Shown one piece after another: positions 23,276 to 33,725 of a stretch of 64,000 bases of DNA. Source of the DNA: Diadophis punctatus similis (lineage: Eukaryota > Chordata > Lepidosauria > Squamata > Dipsadidae); the NCBI GenBank assembly GCA_023053685.1, contig JALIGW010000002.1:252229239-252293238 (forward strand), read 5' to 3'. Both the position numbers and the translations under genes were made by a program. Within the stretch, counting starts at the first letter, position 1. Each line of letters starts with the position of its first letter. Below the pieces are notes generated by a model. The model worked only from the letters and a program-made list of their open reading frames with translations. It was not told where the DNA came from and did no database searches.

Positions 23276-23560
23276 GCTGGTGGTTCTGTGCTTCCTTAAG
23301 TGCCATCAAGTCTTATTCAACTGCAATCGGGCTCATCGATAGCTTTTCTCCCCGAGGCTCCATACCAAACCTTTTCTTTCAGGTCCCCCAAGAGGGCACT
23401 CCTTGTCCCTGGAGACGAGCCCAAAGCTTCGTTTGCCAGAAACGGCAACTAAACCAAAGAAAAGTTCCCTTTTGGTTAGTGGAATGGGGTGCTAGAATTG
23501 ACGTGCAAATAGGAAGAGAGAGAGTGAACCTCCCTTGGTTTCCGATACCTTTTCTTCTTG

Positions 23561-23610
<50 letters not shown>

Positions 23611-23780
23611 GATAACTCCTCAAAACCTGCCTCTGCAACTTAAGAGAAGCTGTAAGACTGAAACTTGACCCGTTGTCTCTTCTGTGATTTCAGTTTATTT
23701 TACTTCCATGCTAACCAGCATGGTATATCCTATTGGTGCTCCATCCCTTCTTAGCAATTCAAAAATTCAAAGTCTAGCAC
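23276..23780. other. Unit upstream flank with (TG)n
   Basis: Shares GTGCCATCAAGTC with 1550 and 36060. A 46-base (TG)n tract occupies 23562-23607. No coding frame. Confidence 0.6.
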
Positions 23781-24165
23781 CAATTGTCTATGGAGATTCT
23801 CAGTCAGCCAGGTCATGATATCAATGGATTTCCAGAAAAATTAAGGTGCGGACAACACAGACTCACCTCCAACAAGCTGCACCTGTCTTAAACAGTGAAG
23901 GGACACAGGACAGAAAACATCCTGCGGCCACGAAGGCTCCTCACCCATTTGCACTATTCAAGTGACACAGATAAACCTCCAGGTGGCCTCAAAGACTCTC
24001 CGAAAGAATGCAAATGACCAGCTGCCTGCAAGGAATAGCAATCCTTCCATCCCCCACCATCCAGTCAGGGCTGAAGAAGCTTCTTGGATGAGAAGCGAAA
24101 CATCTTCAAAGAAAAACCAGAAAGTCCAGTTGCCTCCCGATAAAGCAGCTCGTCAGGGTTCCAAG
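23780..24165 (+). mobile_element. Penelope-like fragment with hammerhead-like motif
   Basis: Contains GAAGCTTCTTGGATGAGAAG followed by CGAAACATCTTC (24075-24107). The core GGATGAG-AAG-CGAAAC (24086-24101) resembles a hammerhead ribozyme core, and TGAAGA and TCTTCA could pair as an outer stem. I associate this sequence with vertebrate Penelope/Neptune elements from memory; that was not checked. The frame is open (23962-24168) but no RT or GIY-YIG domain is present. Confidence 0.4.
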
Positions 24166-24780
24166 TAACAGACCCAATGCAATCAAAACTCCGAGGCCAA
24201 ACTGCTTCTCAAAATCCAGATTTATTAGGCATGTCATATTGGTACATCTGGTGAAAACCCGACTCTGAAGGTCCCCGAGGTTTTCCCCACTCAAATTAAA
24301 AATCAAAATTCTTCTCCTCAGTCCACATGTCCATCACATGGTCCAACCAGGTCACAGTCCCAACTCCAGCTGGTTTCAGTCCACGCCTCCCCAGCACCTG
24401 GTGAGAACGTCCTTGGTTCCCAGGAGAATGAATTTTATTTTGGCTACAGATCCCCAGCTATCCCTATTCCCCCCCCTCCCATTCCCACAGCTCCAACCAG
24501 CCTTGCTAAGGCAGCCCTGAAGACTTTCCAAAATGGCTTCAGGGTTGACAGCACTAGCACTAATTGCTGTTGCAACCCGAGAACCACCCATATTTCTTTG
24601 CCATGTCAGGAGAGGGCTGGAAGAGTAATTTCCCCCCTTCCGGACAGTTGCCATCCTGGGCAGATTTGTACCTCCAACAGCAGTTTTCTATGCATAATAA
24701 AATCATGAGAGGTTTTCCTGGCAGAGGAGTTCAAGGCATTGATGCAGATTAAGATCTTTTCTAATTGCAGCTGAAAAGGG
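24166..24780 (-). repeat. Possible LTR-like repeat
   Basis: Starts CGTCAGGGTTCCAAGTAACA and includes a minus-strand AATAAA. The part from GAGAGGGCTGG to GGTTTTCCTGGC recurs at 57880-58010. The shape could be a solo LTR, but neither a target duplication nor TG..CA ends could be established. Confidence 0.3.
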
Positions 24781-25070
24781 CAATGAAAGGTTGGAAGCCT
24801 GGGACTTCAACTCACCCTCTGTTTGCAGCTCTGACTTTGCCACCCGGAGAAAGAGCTATGCAGGAGGAAGACGTCTGGGACCTTCTCAGTCTGGTGGGGA
24901 ATGATGGTGGGGAACACAATGGTGTGCCAAATGTGGAGACTTTGTATTTTGCTATTTGCTATATATGGGGTTGATTGGTTTCTATATTTTATTGCTGTAA
25001 GCCATCTGGAGTCACATTGCGTTGGGCTGCCATACACAATTTCATAATAAAAATACATACATACATACAG
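24781..25070 (+). mobile_element. LINE-like 3' end
   Basis: Runs from GAGAAAGAGCTATGCAGG to the tail AATACATACATACATACA. A second copy is inside the Tc1 element at 26310-26565. Same broad family as the repeat at 9880-10330. The Tc1 element is inserted in its tail. Confidence 0.5.
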
Positions 25071-25730
25071 TATGTCGCAGAGGGGAGTACACCCCCTCAC
25101 ATTTGGTAAATATTTAAGTATATCTTTTCATGTGTCATCAGTGAAGAAATGACACTTGGCTACAATGTAAAGAAGTAAGTATTCAGCTTGTATAACAATG
25201 TAAATGTGCTGTCCCCTCAAAACAACGCAACACATAGCCATTAACGTCTAAACTGCTGGCAACAAAAGTGAGTACACCCCTAAGCGATAATGTCCAAATG
25301 GGGCCCCTGGTGTCATGTGACTTGTTAGTGGTACAAGGTCTCAGGTGTGAAGGGGGAGCAGTTGTGTTAAATTTGGTGTTATTGCTCTCTCTCTTTCATA
25401 TACTGGTCATGGGAAGTTCAACGGCACCTCATGGCAATAAACTCTCTGAGGATCTGAAAAAACAAATTGTTGCTCTACATAAAGATGGCCTAGGCTAGAA
25501 GATTGCCAAGACCCTGAAACTGAGCTGCAGCACGGTGGCCAAGACCATACAGCGGTTTAACAGGACAGGTTCCACTCAGAACAGGCCTCGCCATGGTCGA
25601 CCAAAGTCGAGTGCCTGTGCTCAGCATCATATCCAGAGGTTGGCTTTGGGAAATAGACATGAGTGCCGCCAGAATTGCTGCAGAGGTTGAAGGGTCAGCT
25701 TGTCAGTGCTCAGACCATATACCGCATGCT

Positions 25731-26030
25731 CAGGGGCGGGTTCCTCTTACCTGACTACCGGTGCGCTGCGTGCGCATCATCACGTTTCACGCACGTGCAT
25801 GCTTGCTATGTACATCCCCTTGCGCGATTTTGCTTCCGTGCATGCGCAAGAAGCAAAAAATGGCCAAAATCTCTCAAGTGGATGCGCACGTGGGGGCGAT
25901 TTCGATGATTTTTTGCTTCCGCACATGTACGTAAACAAAAATTTACCAAAATCTCACATGCGCAAGCGTCCCCTCGTGAGATTTTGCTTCCGCGCATGCG
26001 CAGGAAGCAAAAAAAGGCCAAAAATTCAAG
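25731..26030. mobile_element. hAT MITE fragment (CAGGGGCGGGTT family)
   Basis: The left end CAGGGGCGGGTTCCTC is intact; the right end is lost. The body has the same GATTTTGCTTCCGCGCATGC palindromes, with CGCGCATGCGCA at 25991-26002. A deletion removed its right end together with part of the transposase gene. Confidence 0.75.
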
Positions 26031-26309
26031 CATGGTGATGGGAATGTCATGGTCTGGGGCTGCATGAGTGCTGACGGCACTGGGGAGCTACAGTTCATTG
26101 AGGGAACCATGAACGCCAACATGTACTGTGACATACTTTAGCAGAGCATGTGCCGTTCCCTTCGAAGACTGGGCTGGGCAGGGCAGTATTCCAACATGAT
26201 AACGACCCCAAACACACCTGTAAAACGACCACTGCCTTGTTAAAGAAGGTAAATGTGATGGACTGGCCAAGCATGTTTCCAGACCTAAACCTTATTGAGC
26301 ATCTGTCTA

Positions 26310-26565
26310 GATGCTATACAGAAAGGGCTATGCAGGAGGAAGACACCTGGGCCCTTTTCAGTCAGGTGGGGAATGATGGTGGGGAACGCAATGGTGTGGG
26401 AGTATGCCAAATCTCAAGGCTTTGTATTTTGCTATTTGCTATATATGGGGTTGATTGGTTTCTGTATTTTATTACTGTAAGCCATCTGGAGTCACATTGC
26501 ATTGGGCTGCCATACACAATTTCTTAATAAAAATACACATACATACATACATACATACATACATG
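26310..26565 (+). mobile_element. LINE-like 3' end inside Tc1
   Basis: From GAAAGGGCTATGCAGG to a (CATA)n tail at 26535-26564. It is a near copy of 24840-25070, inserted into the transposase gene between LIEHL and the C-terminal coding part. Confidence 0.6.
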
Positions 26566-26979
26566 TCACAGAAGTGGAGAAAATGGAGGTGCGCAAGGTC
26601 CCTAACATCCACCAGCTCTGTGATGTTGTCATGGAGGAGAGGAAGAGGACTCCAGTGGCAACCTGTGAAGCTCTTGTGAACTCTATCCCCAAGAGTTAAG
26701 GCAGTGCTGGAAAATAATGGTGGCCACATAAAATATTGAAACTTTGGGCCCCATTTGGACATTATTACTTAGGGGTGTACTCACTTTTGTTGCCAGCAGT
26801 TTAGGTCTTAATGGCTGTATGTTGCATTGTTTTGAGGGGACAGCACATTTAAACTGTTATACAAGCTGTATACTCACTACTTTACATTGCAGCCAAGTGT
26901 CATTTCTTCAGTGTTGTCACATGAAAAGATATATTTAAATATTTATAAAATGTGAGGGTGTGTACTCACTTCTGTGACA

Positions 26980-27248
26980 TACATATCTATATCCCACCTT
27001 AATGAGATGTAGAAATAACTCAATGTAGCAAATATGCCTAATAGAGATCTAAGAGCCTTTTCTCTGGCCTAGCATGGCAATTCCCCTTGACACTGTGAAA
27101 AGAAACAACTACACAACTCCAGAGAAAGAAAGCTCAGATCTCCTCCCTCATATTTGATACCAAGACATGTTTGACTAAAAAGAATAAGGCAAGAAATTAA
27201 ATGGTTAATTTCTCAACTGGGCTTCCAGAGAGAGAAGAGAAATGAAAT
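26980..27248 (-). other. 3' region of the 22-finger gene
   Basis: Resembles the 3' flank of other units (AGATGTAGAAATAACTCAA.., GTCAAACATGTCTTGG on the minus strand). It probably contains the 3' UTR. I did not find a convincing AATAAA signal on the minus strand. Confidence 0.4.
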
Positions 27249-29186
27249 TCAAGATTCCTCTACACACATCAAATTCTGTCTCATATGGAATTTTTTATGT
27301 GTGATAAGAGAGGAATTTTGTGTGAAACACTTCCCACAATCTGGACACTTGAATGGTTTCTCCCCCGTGTGTAACCTTACATGATTTATAAGACTAGACC
27401 TGACACTGAAAGCTTTCCCACAATCTGGACACTCATATGGTTTTTCTCCTGTGTGAATCCTCTGGTGTACTTCCAACTCGGAATTCCAATTGAAACCTTT
27501 CCCACAATCTGAACACTTATATGGTTTCTCTCCTGTGTGGGTCCTCTGGTGTATCACAAGCTTAGAATTCTGCTGAAAACTTTTCCCACAATCCGAGCAT
27601 TCATAAGGTTTTTCTCCAGTGTGAGTCCTCTGGTGTATCACAAGCTTAGTATTCTGCTGGAAATTTTTCCCACAATCCAGACACTGATACAGTTTATCTC
27701 CAGTGTGAGTTCTCTGGTGTATCATCAGGTTGGAATTCTGACTGAAACTTTTCCCACAATCTGGACATTGAAATGGTTTTACTCCTGTGTGAGTTCTCTG
27801 GTGTCTCACAAGCTTAGAACTCTGATTGAAATCTTTTCCACAATCACTACATTTATACGGTTTCTCTCCTGTGTGTGTCCTTCGGTGTACCACCAGGTTG
27901 GAATTCCAACGGAACCTTTTTCCACAATCCAGGCACTGATATGGTTTTTCTCTTGTGTGAGTTCTCTGGTGTATCACCAGGTGGGAATTCCGAATGAAAC
28001 TTTTCCCACAAACAGGACATTTATATGGTTTCTCTCCTGTGTGTGTCATCTGGTGTTCCACCAGGTGAGAATTTTCACGGAAACTTTTTCCACAATCCGG
28101 ACATTGAAATGGTTTTTCTCCTGTGTGAGTTCTCTGGTGTATAACCAGGTGGGAATTCCGAATGAAACGTTTCCCACAATCCAGGCACTCATACGGTTTT
28201 TCTCCCGTGTGTCCCCTGTGGTGTTCCACCAGCTGGGAATTCAAACGGAAACATTTCCCACAATCCAGGCACTCATACGGTTTTTCTCCTGTGTGAATCC
28301 TCTGGTGTTTTACTAGGCAGGAACTCTGAATGAAACATTTCCCACAATCCAGGCACTCATACGGTTTTTCTCCTGTGTGAGTCCTCTGGTGTATCACCAG
28401 GTTGGAATTCAGACTGAAACTTTTCCCACAAACAGAACATTTATACGGTTTCTCTCCTGTGTGTGTCGTCTGGTGCTCTACCAGGTGGGAATTTTGACTG
28501 AAACTTTTCCCACAAACAGGACATTCAAAGAGTTTCTCCCCAGTGTGAATCCTCTTGTGTTTCACTAGGTAGGAACTCTGACTGAAACGTTTCCCACAAT
28601 CCAGGCACTGATATGGTTTTTCTGCTGTGTGAGTTATCTGGTGTATCACCAGATGGGAATTCCGAATGAAACTTTTCCCACAAACAGGGCATTTATATGG
28701 TTTATCTCCTGTGTGTGTCATCTGGTGTTCCACCAGGTGGTAATTTTCACGGAAACTTTTCCCACAATCCAGACACTGAAATGGTTTTTCACCTGTGTGT
28801 GTTCTCTGGTGTATCACCAGGTGGGAATTCCGAATGAAACTTTTCCCACAAGCAGGACATTTATATGGTTTCTCTCCTGTGTGTGTCCTGTGGTGTACCA
28901 CCAAGTTGGAATTCCAACGGAAACTTTTCCCACAATGCAGGCACTCATACGGTTTTTCTCCTGTGTGAGTCCTCTTGTGTCTCACCAGATTGGAATGAAT
29001 GCTAAAACTTTTGCCACACTGGGAGCACTGGTAGGGCTTCTCTCCAGTATGGGTTCTTCCATGAATCATGAGGAAGCTTTTCCGAGAAAAGCTTTTCCCG
29101 CACTCCAAACATCTGTATGGCATTTCACTGGATGGATCCTGTTGAGTAGAATCAGATGTGATCTGCAATCTGTGTTTTTCCCACAT
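27249..29186 (-). CDS. C2H2 zinc-finger protein, 22 fingers, best-preserved copy
   Basis: 645 residues: a 23-residue leader ([18 protein letters not shown]..) and 22 consecutive C2H2 fingers, all with complete zinc ligands, ending in a tail [11 protein letters not shown]. The TGEKPY linkers are mostly intact. Helix residues -1,2,3,6 by finger are RSFI, ISNR, WSNV, RSHI, EYHE, RSHI, QSYK, QSHE, LSNI, QSCK, LSQE, RSHI, ESHE, RSHI, WSNV, QSKR, QSNI, QTKI, QSKI, WSEV, VSSN, QSST. Fingers 4, 6, 12 and 14 share one helix. It is the only copy keeping the last finger. First exon at 30425-30555 (intron about 1.2 kb). No KRAB, SCAN or BTB seen. The start Met is conserved, but an upstream splice could add residues. 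Likely a functional nuclear DNA-binding protein; target unknown. Confidence 0.9.
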   Translation of the reverse strand: MWEKHRLQITSDSTQQDPSSEMPYRCLECGKSFSRKSFLMIHGRTHTGEKPYQCSQCGKSFSIHSNLVRHKRTHTGEKPYECLHCGKSFRWNSNLVVHHRTHTGEKPYKCPACGKSFIRNSHLVIHQRTHTGEKPFQCLDCGKSFRENYHLVEHQMTHTGDKPYKCPVCGKSFIRNSHLVIHQITHTAEKPYQCLDCGKRFSQSSYLVKHKRIHTGEKLFECPVCGKSFSQNSHLVEHQTTHTGEKPYKCSVCGKSFSLNSNLVIHQRTHTGEKPYECLDCGKCFIQSSCLVKHQRIHTGEKPYECLDCGKCFRLNSQLVEHHRGHTGEKPYECLDCGKRFIRNSHLVIHQRTHTGEKPFQCPDCGKSFRENSHLVEHQMTHTGEKPYKCPVCGKSFIRNSHLVIHQRTHTREKPYQCLDCGKRFRWNSNLVVHRRTHTGEKPYKCSDCGKDFNQSSKLVRHQRTHTGVKPFQCPDCGKSFSQNSNLMIHQRTHTGDKLYQCLDCGKNFQQNTKLVIHQRTHTGEKPYECSDCGKSFQQNSKLVIHQRTHTGEKPYKCSDCGKGFNWNSELEVHQRIHTGEKPYECPDCGKAFSVRSSLINHVRLHTGEKPFKCPDCGKCFTQNSSLITHKKFHMRQNLMCVEES

Positions 29187-30424
29187 TAGGCAGTCTGTGG
29201 GGGTTTTCCAACACTGATATGCTTGGATTCTTGAGGAGGTGAAAAATATTTCTAATCTCTTACCTGGTGGTTGTTTGGTTCATGCCATTCTTCCCTTCCT
29301 CAAAGGCTTTCATTAATGCCTGCCAATTTTGGCTATACATAGAACCTTTTTCTTCCTACTGACTTCAAGTTGTTCCTCACTTTTTCTTTATTTAAATATT
29401 ATCCTCCTTGATTTCTCATGTAATGGTTTTTTTCAGTTCCGTGTGCTCTATTTTTTTCAGCTCAAAACTTTGTTCTTGTTATTCTTTCCCTCATCTCTCA
29501 TCTGCTGAGGAAAAAGTGTTTTTAAACTTTCCAGAGGAATTGGAAAATATTTTGAATGATGGCTTATTTTGCACTTTAATGCTGCTTCTCATTATTCTCT
29601 GTTGACCAAAGTGCTCTTCTTGGCATCCTCTCTCTCTGTAAGATTAATATAAAGGGGTTAGTTTCATTATTGTTTAAAAATGGCTCGACATGTGAAAGCA
29701 GCAAAAAAAAAAATCACCAACAACCCCATCCCATATATTAGCATGAAAAAACAAACACTAACATTCTATTTTAACTTCTAATATTAATTGATCAATTTGG
29801 CATACAGAAGCCTAACAAGATCCAAGTTCAAATATCGACGCCATCATTAAAATGCTCTTTTTCAATCAATCAGTCAATCGGAATAGAGTTGAAAGGGACC
29901 TTGGAGGTCTTCTAGTCCAGCTCCCTCCTCAAGCATATGCATGGTATAATATTACACTTAATTTTTTGGCTAGAGTAAACACATTAATGTATGCAGGCAT
30001 GCACACTTGTGAATGTATGTAGACAATCTATGCGAATCTCGGTGTGCAAAATGCTCCAATGTGCATTCGCTCAAATTGTTTGATCTAAGTTTAGAAAGGG
30101 GGGGAGGGAACACTAATAGATGAAATGGTGCCCAAGTCCTATTCAAGATATAAAGCATCCGTTTTGCCCATGAAGCTACGTACGTGAAAGCTGATGTTTA
30201 AGAAACATGAAATAAATATATATATTTTTATATCTCCCAGCAGAAAATCACAGTCAGTAGTTTTGAATCGTGCAGCCCCAGAGGAATAAAATTTGGGAAG
30301 GGAAAGAATATGTAGCAGCAGCCAACGCGGTTCAGCCTCCTTGCTTCCTCTGCATCTACGCCATGGAGGAACCCAAAGGGCCAGACTTGCTCCCGGCTTC
30401 TCCTCCGACCTGCCCTCTACTCAC
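29187..30424 (-). other. Intron of the 22-finger gene
   Basis: Nearly identical to 43320-44690 apart from a retroelement insertion there. Contains the acceptor-like CCTCAG/CAGATGAGAG near 29508, a donor-like CACCAGGTAAGAG near 29262, and a tiny CR1 3' end at 29880-29935. The intervening frame holds stops, so no coding exon is called. Confidence 0.5.
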
Positions 30425-30560
30425 CTCCCGGGAGCCGCTTCGACCCTTTAAACAGCACAAAAGGCTCCGCCGACGCCATCATCCTCCCCTGGCTGAGCCG
30501 GAAGAGGAGGTTCCTGTACACTTCTCCAAAATCCGCTCTAGCAATCCAATACTCTATCGT
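30425..30560 (-). other. Candidate first exon of the 22-finger gene
   Basis: GC-rich exon on the minus strand ending CTCCCGGGAG with the donor GTGAGTAG (complement of 30417-30424). TTCCGG lies in the middle. A C-run of 14 at 30591-30604 follows upstream. Confidence 0.55.
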
Positions 30561-30671
30561 TTCCATGCGTCCCAGCTGTCTCTTACATCCCCCCCCCCCC
30601 CCCAGTAGACTAGCAATGCGATTACGGTACTGTATTCACTGCTTTCTAGGTGCGAGTGTTGCTTCTTTGAA

Positions 30672-30688
30672 GAGCGCCATCTAGCGAC
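30672..30688 (-). promoter_or_regulatory. CTCF-like motif upstream of first exon
   Basis: GAGCGCCATCTAGCGAC fits the CTCF core at 12 of 14 positions on the minus strand. Located about 115 bases upstream of the first exon. Confidence 0.42.
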
Positions 30689-30689
30689 A

Positions 30690-31460
30690 TAAGGATGGAG
30701 ACTCGCTCCGTATTCCAGGGCAGGAGCGAAGCGCCCCTTTACACGCCTCTTTTTTCTGGCCCTTGTTGGTGCTGTGCGCACCTCGGCTGCTGGGGGAGAC
30801 ACGCGACTTTCCTCTGCACGGAGACAGTGCCTGGGTCGCCCGGCTACAGCCGATGCTCTGTGTCATAATGGGCTCCCAGGAGGAGGAGGGGACGCTGTCT
30901 CCCCCTTTGTGCAGCGGGCTAAGTTTAAGTGCAAGAGCAGCGAGCAGCCATGGAGGCGGCAAGAGGAATATGGGGAGACGCAAGACTTCCTCTCCCCCAA
31001 GACATCGGCTGGGGGCGTGCTTTTCGCTACCCGTTTTTCTTTCCACCTTTTGGAAATCCGAGCTTGCTGAGGAATGAATGGCAGAGGCTTCCCTCCTCCC
31101 CCTCCTCCCCCTCCTCTCGTGCGCACCCTCCCGCCCTGCCACAGCCGGCCAGGGGGTCGCGAGAGGAGGAGGGGAGCCTCTGCCGCTCATTTCTCAGGAA
31201 GCCCAAGGAAAGCACCAGGTCTTTCTGAGAGTGTGTGAAGAGACACAGAGACAGGGAGCGACATACACAGAGAGAGAGAGAGAGAGATAGAAAGAGAGAA
31301 AGATGAGAGTGGGTGAGAGTGAGAGAGAGAGGGAGAAAAAAAGAGAGAGATGAGAGAAAGAGATGAAAGGGAGGGAGAGGGAGACAAAGAAAAAAAGATG
31401 AGAGAAAGAGAGATGAGAAGGGGTGTTTAAGGTTGCAGACCCCTGAGCCAGGAGAAGGGA
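30690..31460. repeat. GC-rich upstream region with hairpin and (GA)n
   Basis: 30690-30890 is unit sequence also at 44960-45150. The arms near 31060-31110 and 31165-31205 are inverse complements around CCACAGCCGGCC. 31218-31425 is a long GA-rich tract. The end at 31424-31445 (..TTAAGGTTGCAGACCCCTG) is a hAT-like terminus matching 3508. So 31000-31445 may be one MITE whose left end I could not place. Confidence 0.45.
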
Positions 31461-32194
31461 CAATAAGAAGCAATGGGATCTTTTTCTTTAAAGAACCAAC
31501 AGATTTGCTTCATGTTTCAGAACCAGTGAGTTCATATCATGAGGAAGGGGGTTTATATGAGGACTGTGCTAATCACAAAACCTTTCGGCTTTCAATAAAA
31601 TAAAAGATGCCACTTAAACTCCTTCTGAAATAAGGTGATCCAGTCTGTGTCTCACTCAAGATTAGGATTTTTATGGGCTTTGCTGTGGGAGGTTTTATCT
31701 CCACTCCCTTCCCAGGTATTTGAATATCTGCAATGATGCAATCTCGCCCAGGCTTTTATGTGAATAGTTCAGTCCTGCAAATGCTTTTATAGAAGTTGCC
31801 TTAGCTTTTGGGTCCTTCTGAATATTTTTGCCTTAGAATAATCCTCCTGATGAGAGCAGTTCACCAAAGCTGACTCTGGGTGGCACACAACAGTGAGATT
31901 AAAAAACTATATTAAAACTATAGATGTAAAACATAAAAATCCGTATCAATAAATAAATTGGCCACACCCACCCAGTCACATGATTACCTGGCCACGCCCA
32001 CCCAGCCGGTCTGGTGCCCCCAACAGTCTGAGGGACCATGAATTGGTCCCCTTGTTTAAACAGCAACGGTAGAATAAAATCTGGGGTGGGAAGGAATATG
32101 TAGCAGCCTAGTTCCTTCTCTGCTTTTACACCGTGGAGGAAGCCAAAGAACCCGACTTGCTCCCAGTTTTTTATCCGACCTGCCCGCAACTCAC
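31461..32194. other. Unclassified sequence, no gene
   Basis: AT-rich stretch with no recognised element ends or coding frame. From about 32040 it becomes zinc-finger-unit sequence leading into a second first-exon copy. Confidence 0.4.
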
Positions 32195-32290
32195 CTTCCA
32201 GCTGCTGCTTCGACTCTGGGAAGAGCACGACTGCCGCCTCCATCCTCTGCTCACATCCTCTACTCGACATCCTTTCTAGCAATACTTGCT
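32195..32290 (-). other. Second, divergent first-exon copy
   Basis: Ends CAGCTGGAAG with the donor GTGAGTTG (complement of 32187-32194). More diverged than the other copies and closest to the one at 50000. It has no finger exon of its own downstream, because the copy at 30425 and the 22-finger gene follow directly. Confidence 0.45.
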
Positions 32291-32384
32291 TGTTTTAACT
32301 CCATCATTCCCGTCGGAGGTCGGATATCAGCCACCACCAATGCCGCTATGAGATTGGCGGTTTTCCAGACCTGGTGTGGTGGTA

Positions 32385-32401
32385 GAGCGCCATCTAGTGA
32401 C
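32385..32401 (-). promoter_or_regulatory. CTCF-like motif, best match
   Basis: GAGCGCCATCTAGTGAC. Reverse complement TCACTAGATGGCGC fits CCASYAGRKGGCRS at 13 of 14 positions, the best match in the window. Confidence 0.5.
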
Positions 32402-32631
32402 ATAAAACTGAAAATAACCTATCTGATGCTTTTAAGATTTTTCTAATGACGTGCCATTTTCCACTGTTAAGCCATCACATCCATAACTTTTCTCCAGGAC
32501 GATCTAGCCCCAGTCCAGGGGTGAAATTCAGCAGGTTCTAGAGAACCGGTAGCAGAAATTTTGAGTAGTTTGGAGAACCGGCAAATACCACCTCTGGCTG
32601 GCCCCAGAGTGGGGTAGGAATGGAGATTTTG

Positions 32632-33725
32632 TATTTGTATTTGTTTATTTGTCAAGCATATATGCTCATAACAAAGTGACCAGATTTTTTAATTTTTAAG
32701 CGGGAGGGGGGGGCGCCTGGGCGCCGCCATTTGTTTTGCCCTCTGCGCATGCGCAGAACGCGAGGGCAAAACAGCAAATGTCGGCGTCCAGGTGAGGTGG
32801 GGGGGGAGAGGGGGGGAGGCGGGAGGGCGCTTGGATGCCTGCAGCTCGCGACAGGTAAGCTGCCGGCTGCCTCCTTTCCCCGTCTCCCGCCTCCCGTTCG
32901 TTGCTTGCCAGCCCGGCCGAAGGGAAGGCGGGAGGCGAGGAAAGGCCTCCCGAAAGGGAGGCGGGCTCCCGAAGGGCTGCGCCTCCCTTTTGGGAGGCCT
33001 TTCCTCGCCTCCCGCCTTCCCTTCGGCCGGGCTGGCAAGCAACGAACGGGAGGAGGGAGACGGGGAAAGGAGGCAGCCGGCAGCTTACCTGCTCCAAGCA
33101 TCCAAGCACCGCGGTCTCCCGGACGTCCGCCCGGCCCCAGGGCAACGGCGGCAGCGAGGCGACGGGGGGAAGAAAGGGGAGGGGGACGAGGAAGGGCTGT
33201 TTGCGCCGCTCGTAAACTCAAAGCAGCGACGGCTCCTCGTCCCTCACCCCTCCCAACAGCAGCGGCGCCTCCGAGGGCGGGGCTAGGGATGGGGCGGGGG
33301 AAGGAGAGGAGGAGCAGCCTCCCTTCCCCCTCCCCCCAGCTTCCAGCCGCCGCCGGAGGAGTCAACAACGCAGGACGCCCGCCCGCCGCCCACGGCCGGC
33401 CCGAGCTGAGAGGCCTGCTGCCTTTCAGGCCGATTTTTTGAAAGAATGCCCTAGTCGTGCATTCTTTCAAAAAATCGGGACTTTTTAGAGGACGGGCGGG
33501 ACGTGGGACAAATGATGAAAAAGCGGGTCTGTCCCGCCAAAATCGGGACGTCTGGTCACCTTAGCTTATAAGCAAAGTATAAACAGTAAAACATGATTGA
33601 ATATATATGTAATAGTACAAGCATGAATGAGAGTAAAAGAGGTAAGAATATATGTGTACATTAGGACAGGAACGGTAGGCACGGTTGTGCGTTATGTCCT
33701 TCCCCCAGGAGTGGGGAGTTATTGC
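32632..33725 (-). mobile_element. Retroelement copy, middle of the nest
   Basis: Minus-strand retroelement with a T-rich left border (complement of an A-rich tail) and AGATTTTG at both sides (32624-32631 and 33726-33733) as target duplication. It shares TTATTTGTCAAGCATAT.. and GGACAGGAACGGTAGGCACG with the copies at 22790 and 44252. It is split by the TIR element 32672-33563. Confidence 0.72.
32672..33563. mobile_element. TAAGGTGACCAG element carrying a CpG-island-like core
   Basis: The ends CAAAGTGACCAG and CTGGTCACCTTA are inverted repeats. Flanks GCTCATAA (32664-32671) and GCTTATAA (33564-33571) differ at one base of 8. The last 100 bases match the right end of the 6.3 kb element at 50494-56759. 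The interior is extremely GC-rich and CpG-rich, with a long palindrome (arms about 32853-32955 and 32985-33092) and an NRF1-type TGCGCATGCGCA at 32744-32755. The long proline- and arginine-rich frames are composition artefacts. Confidence 0.82.

Larger units (their letters stand above)
25408..26700 (+). pseudogene. Tc1-like transposase pseudogene
   Basis: The N-terminal helix-turn-helix region is readable (SEDLKKQIVALHKDG.., then STVAKTIQRFNRTGS, then GRPKSS) but has an in-frame TAG near 25496. The middle is missing: it was replaced by the hAT fragment 25731-26030 with loss of transposase sequence. Catalytic-domain pieces follow: NVMVWGCMSADGTGELQFIEG and FQHDNDPKHTCKTT, the latter holding the DNDPKHT motif with one of the DDE acids. 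Then PSMFPDLNLIEHL, a LINE insertion, and the C-terminal part from 26566. In an intact relative this enzyme would cut and paste the element at TA sites. Confidence 0.88.
25073..26979 (+). mobile_element. Tc1-like transposon, dead, with long inverted repeats
   Basis: The ends TGTCGCAGAGGGGAGTACAC and GTGTACTCACTTCTGTGACA form inverted repeats of about 230 bases (25073-25295 and 26745-26979), flanked by TA. Both repeats carry internal GTGAGTACACCCCT-type copies, the IR/DR layout of many fish Tc1 elements. The transposase inside is broken by stops, a hAT fragment and a LINE end. It sits in the tail of a LINE copy. Confidence 0.9.

Noticed and set aside
27537..29189. Long plus-strand frames opposite the finger exons (259, 186 codons; also 11057-11716, 17210-18193, 41598-43322, 46032-46763)
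   Set aside because: They are the complement of the 28-residue finger repeat (repeating [18 protein letters not shown]) and change frame with it. They are shadows of real minus-strand genes.
31215..31425. Serine/leucine-rich membrane protein frame on the minus strand
   Set aside because: Translation of a GA-rich tract; no real coding evidence.
32652..33470. Frames of 100-272 codons rich in Pro, Arg, Ala and Gly on both strands
   Set aside because: They lie inside a GC-rich palindromic transposon where stop codons are rare by composition. No motif or codon pattern supports a gene.
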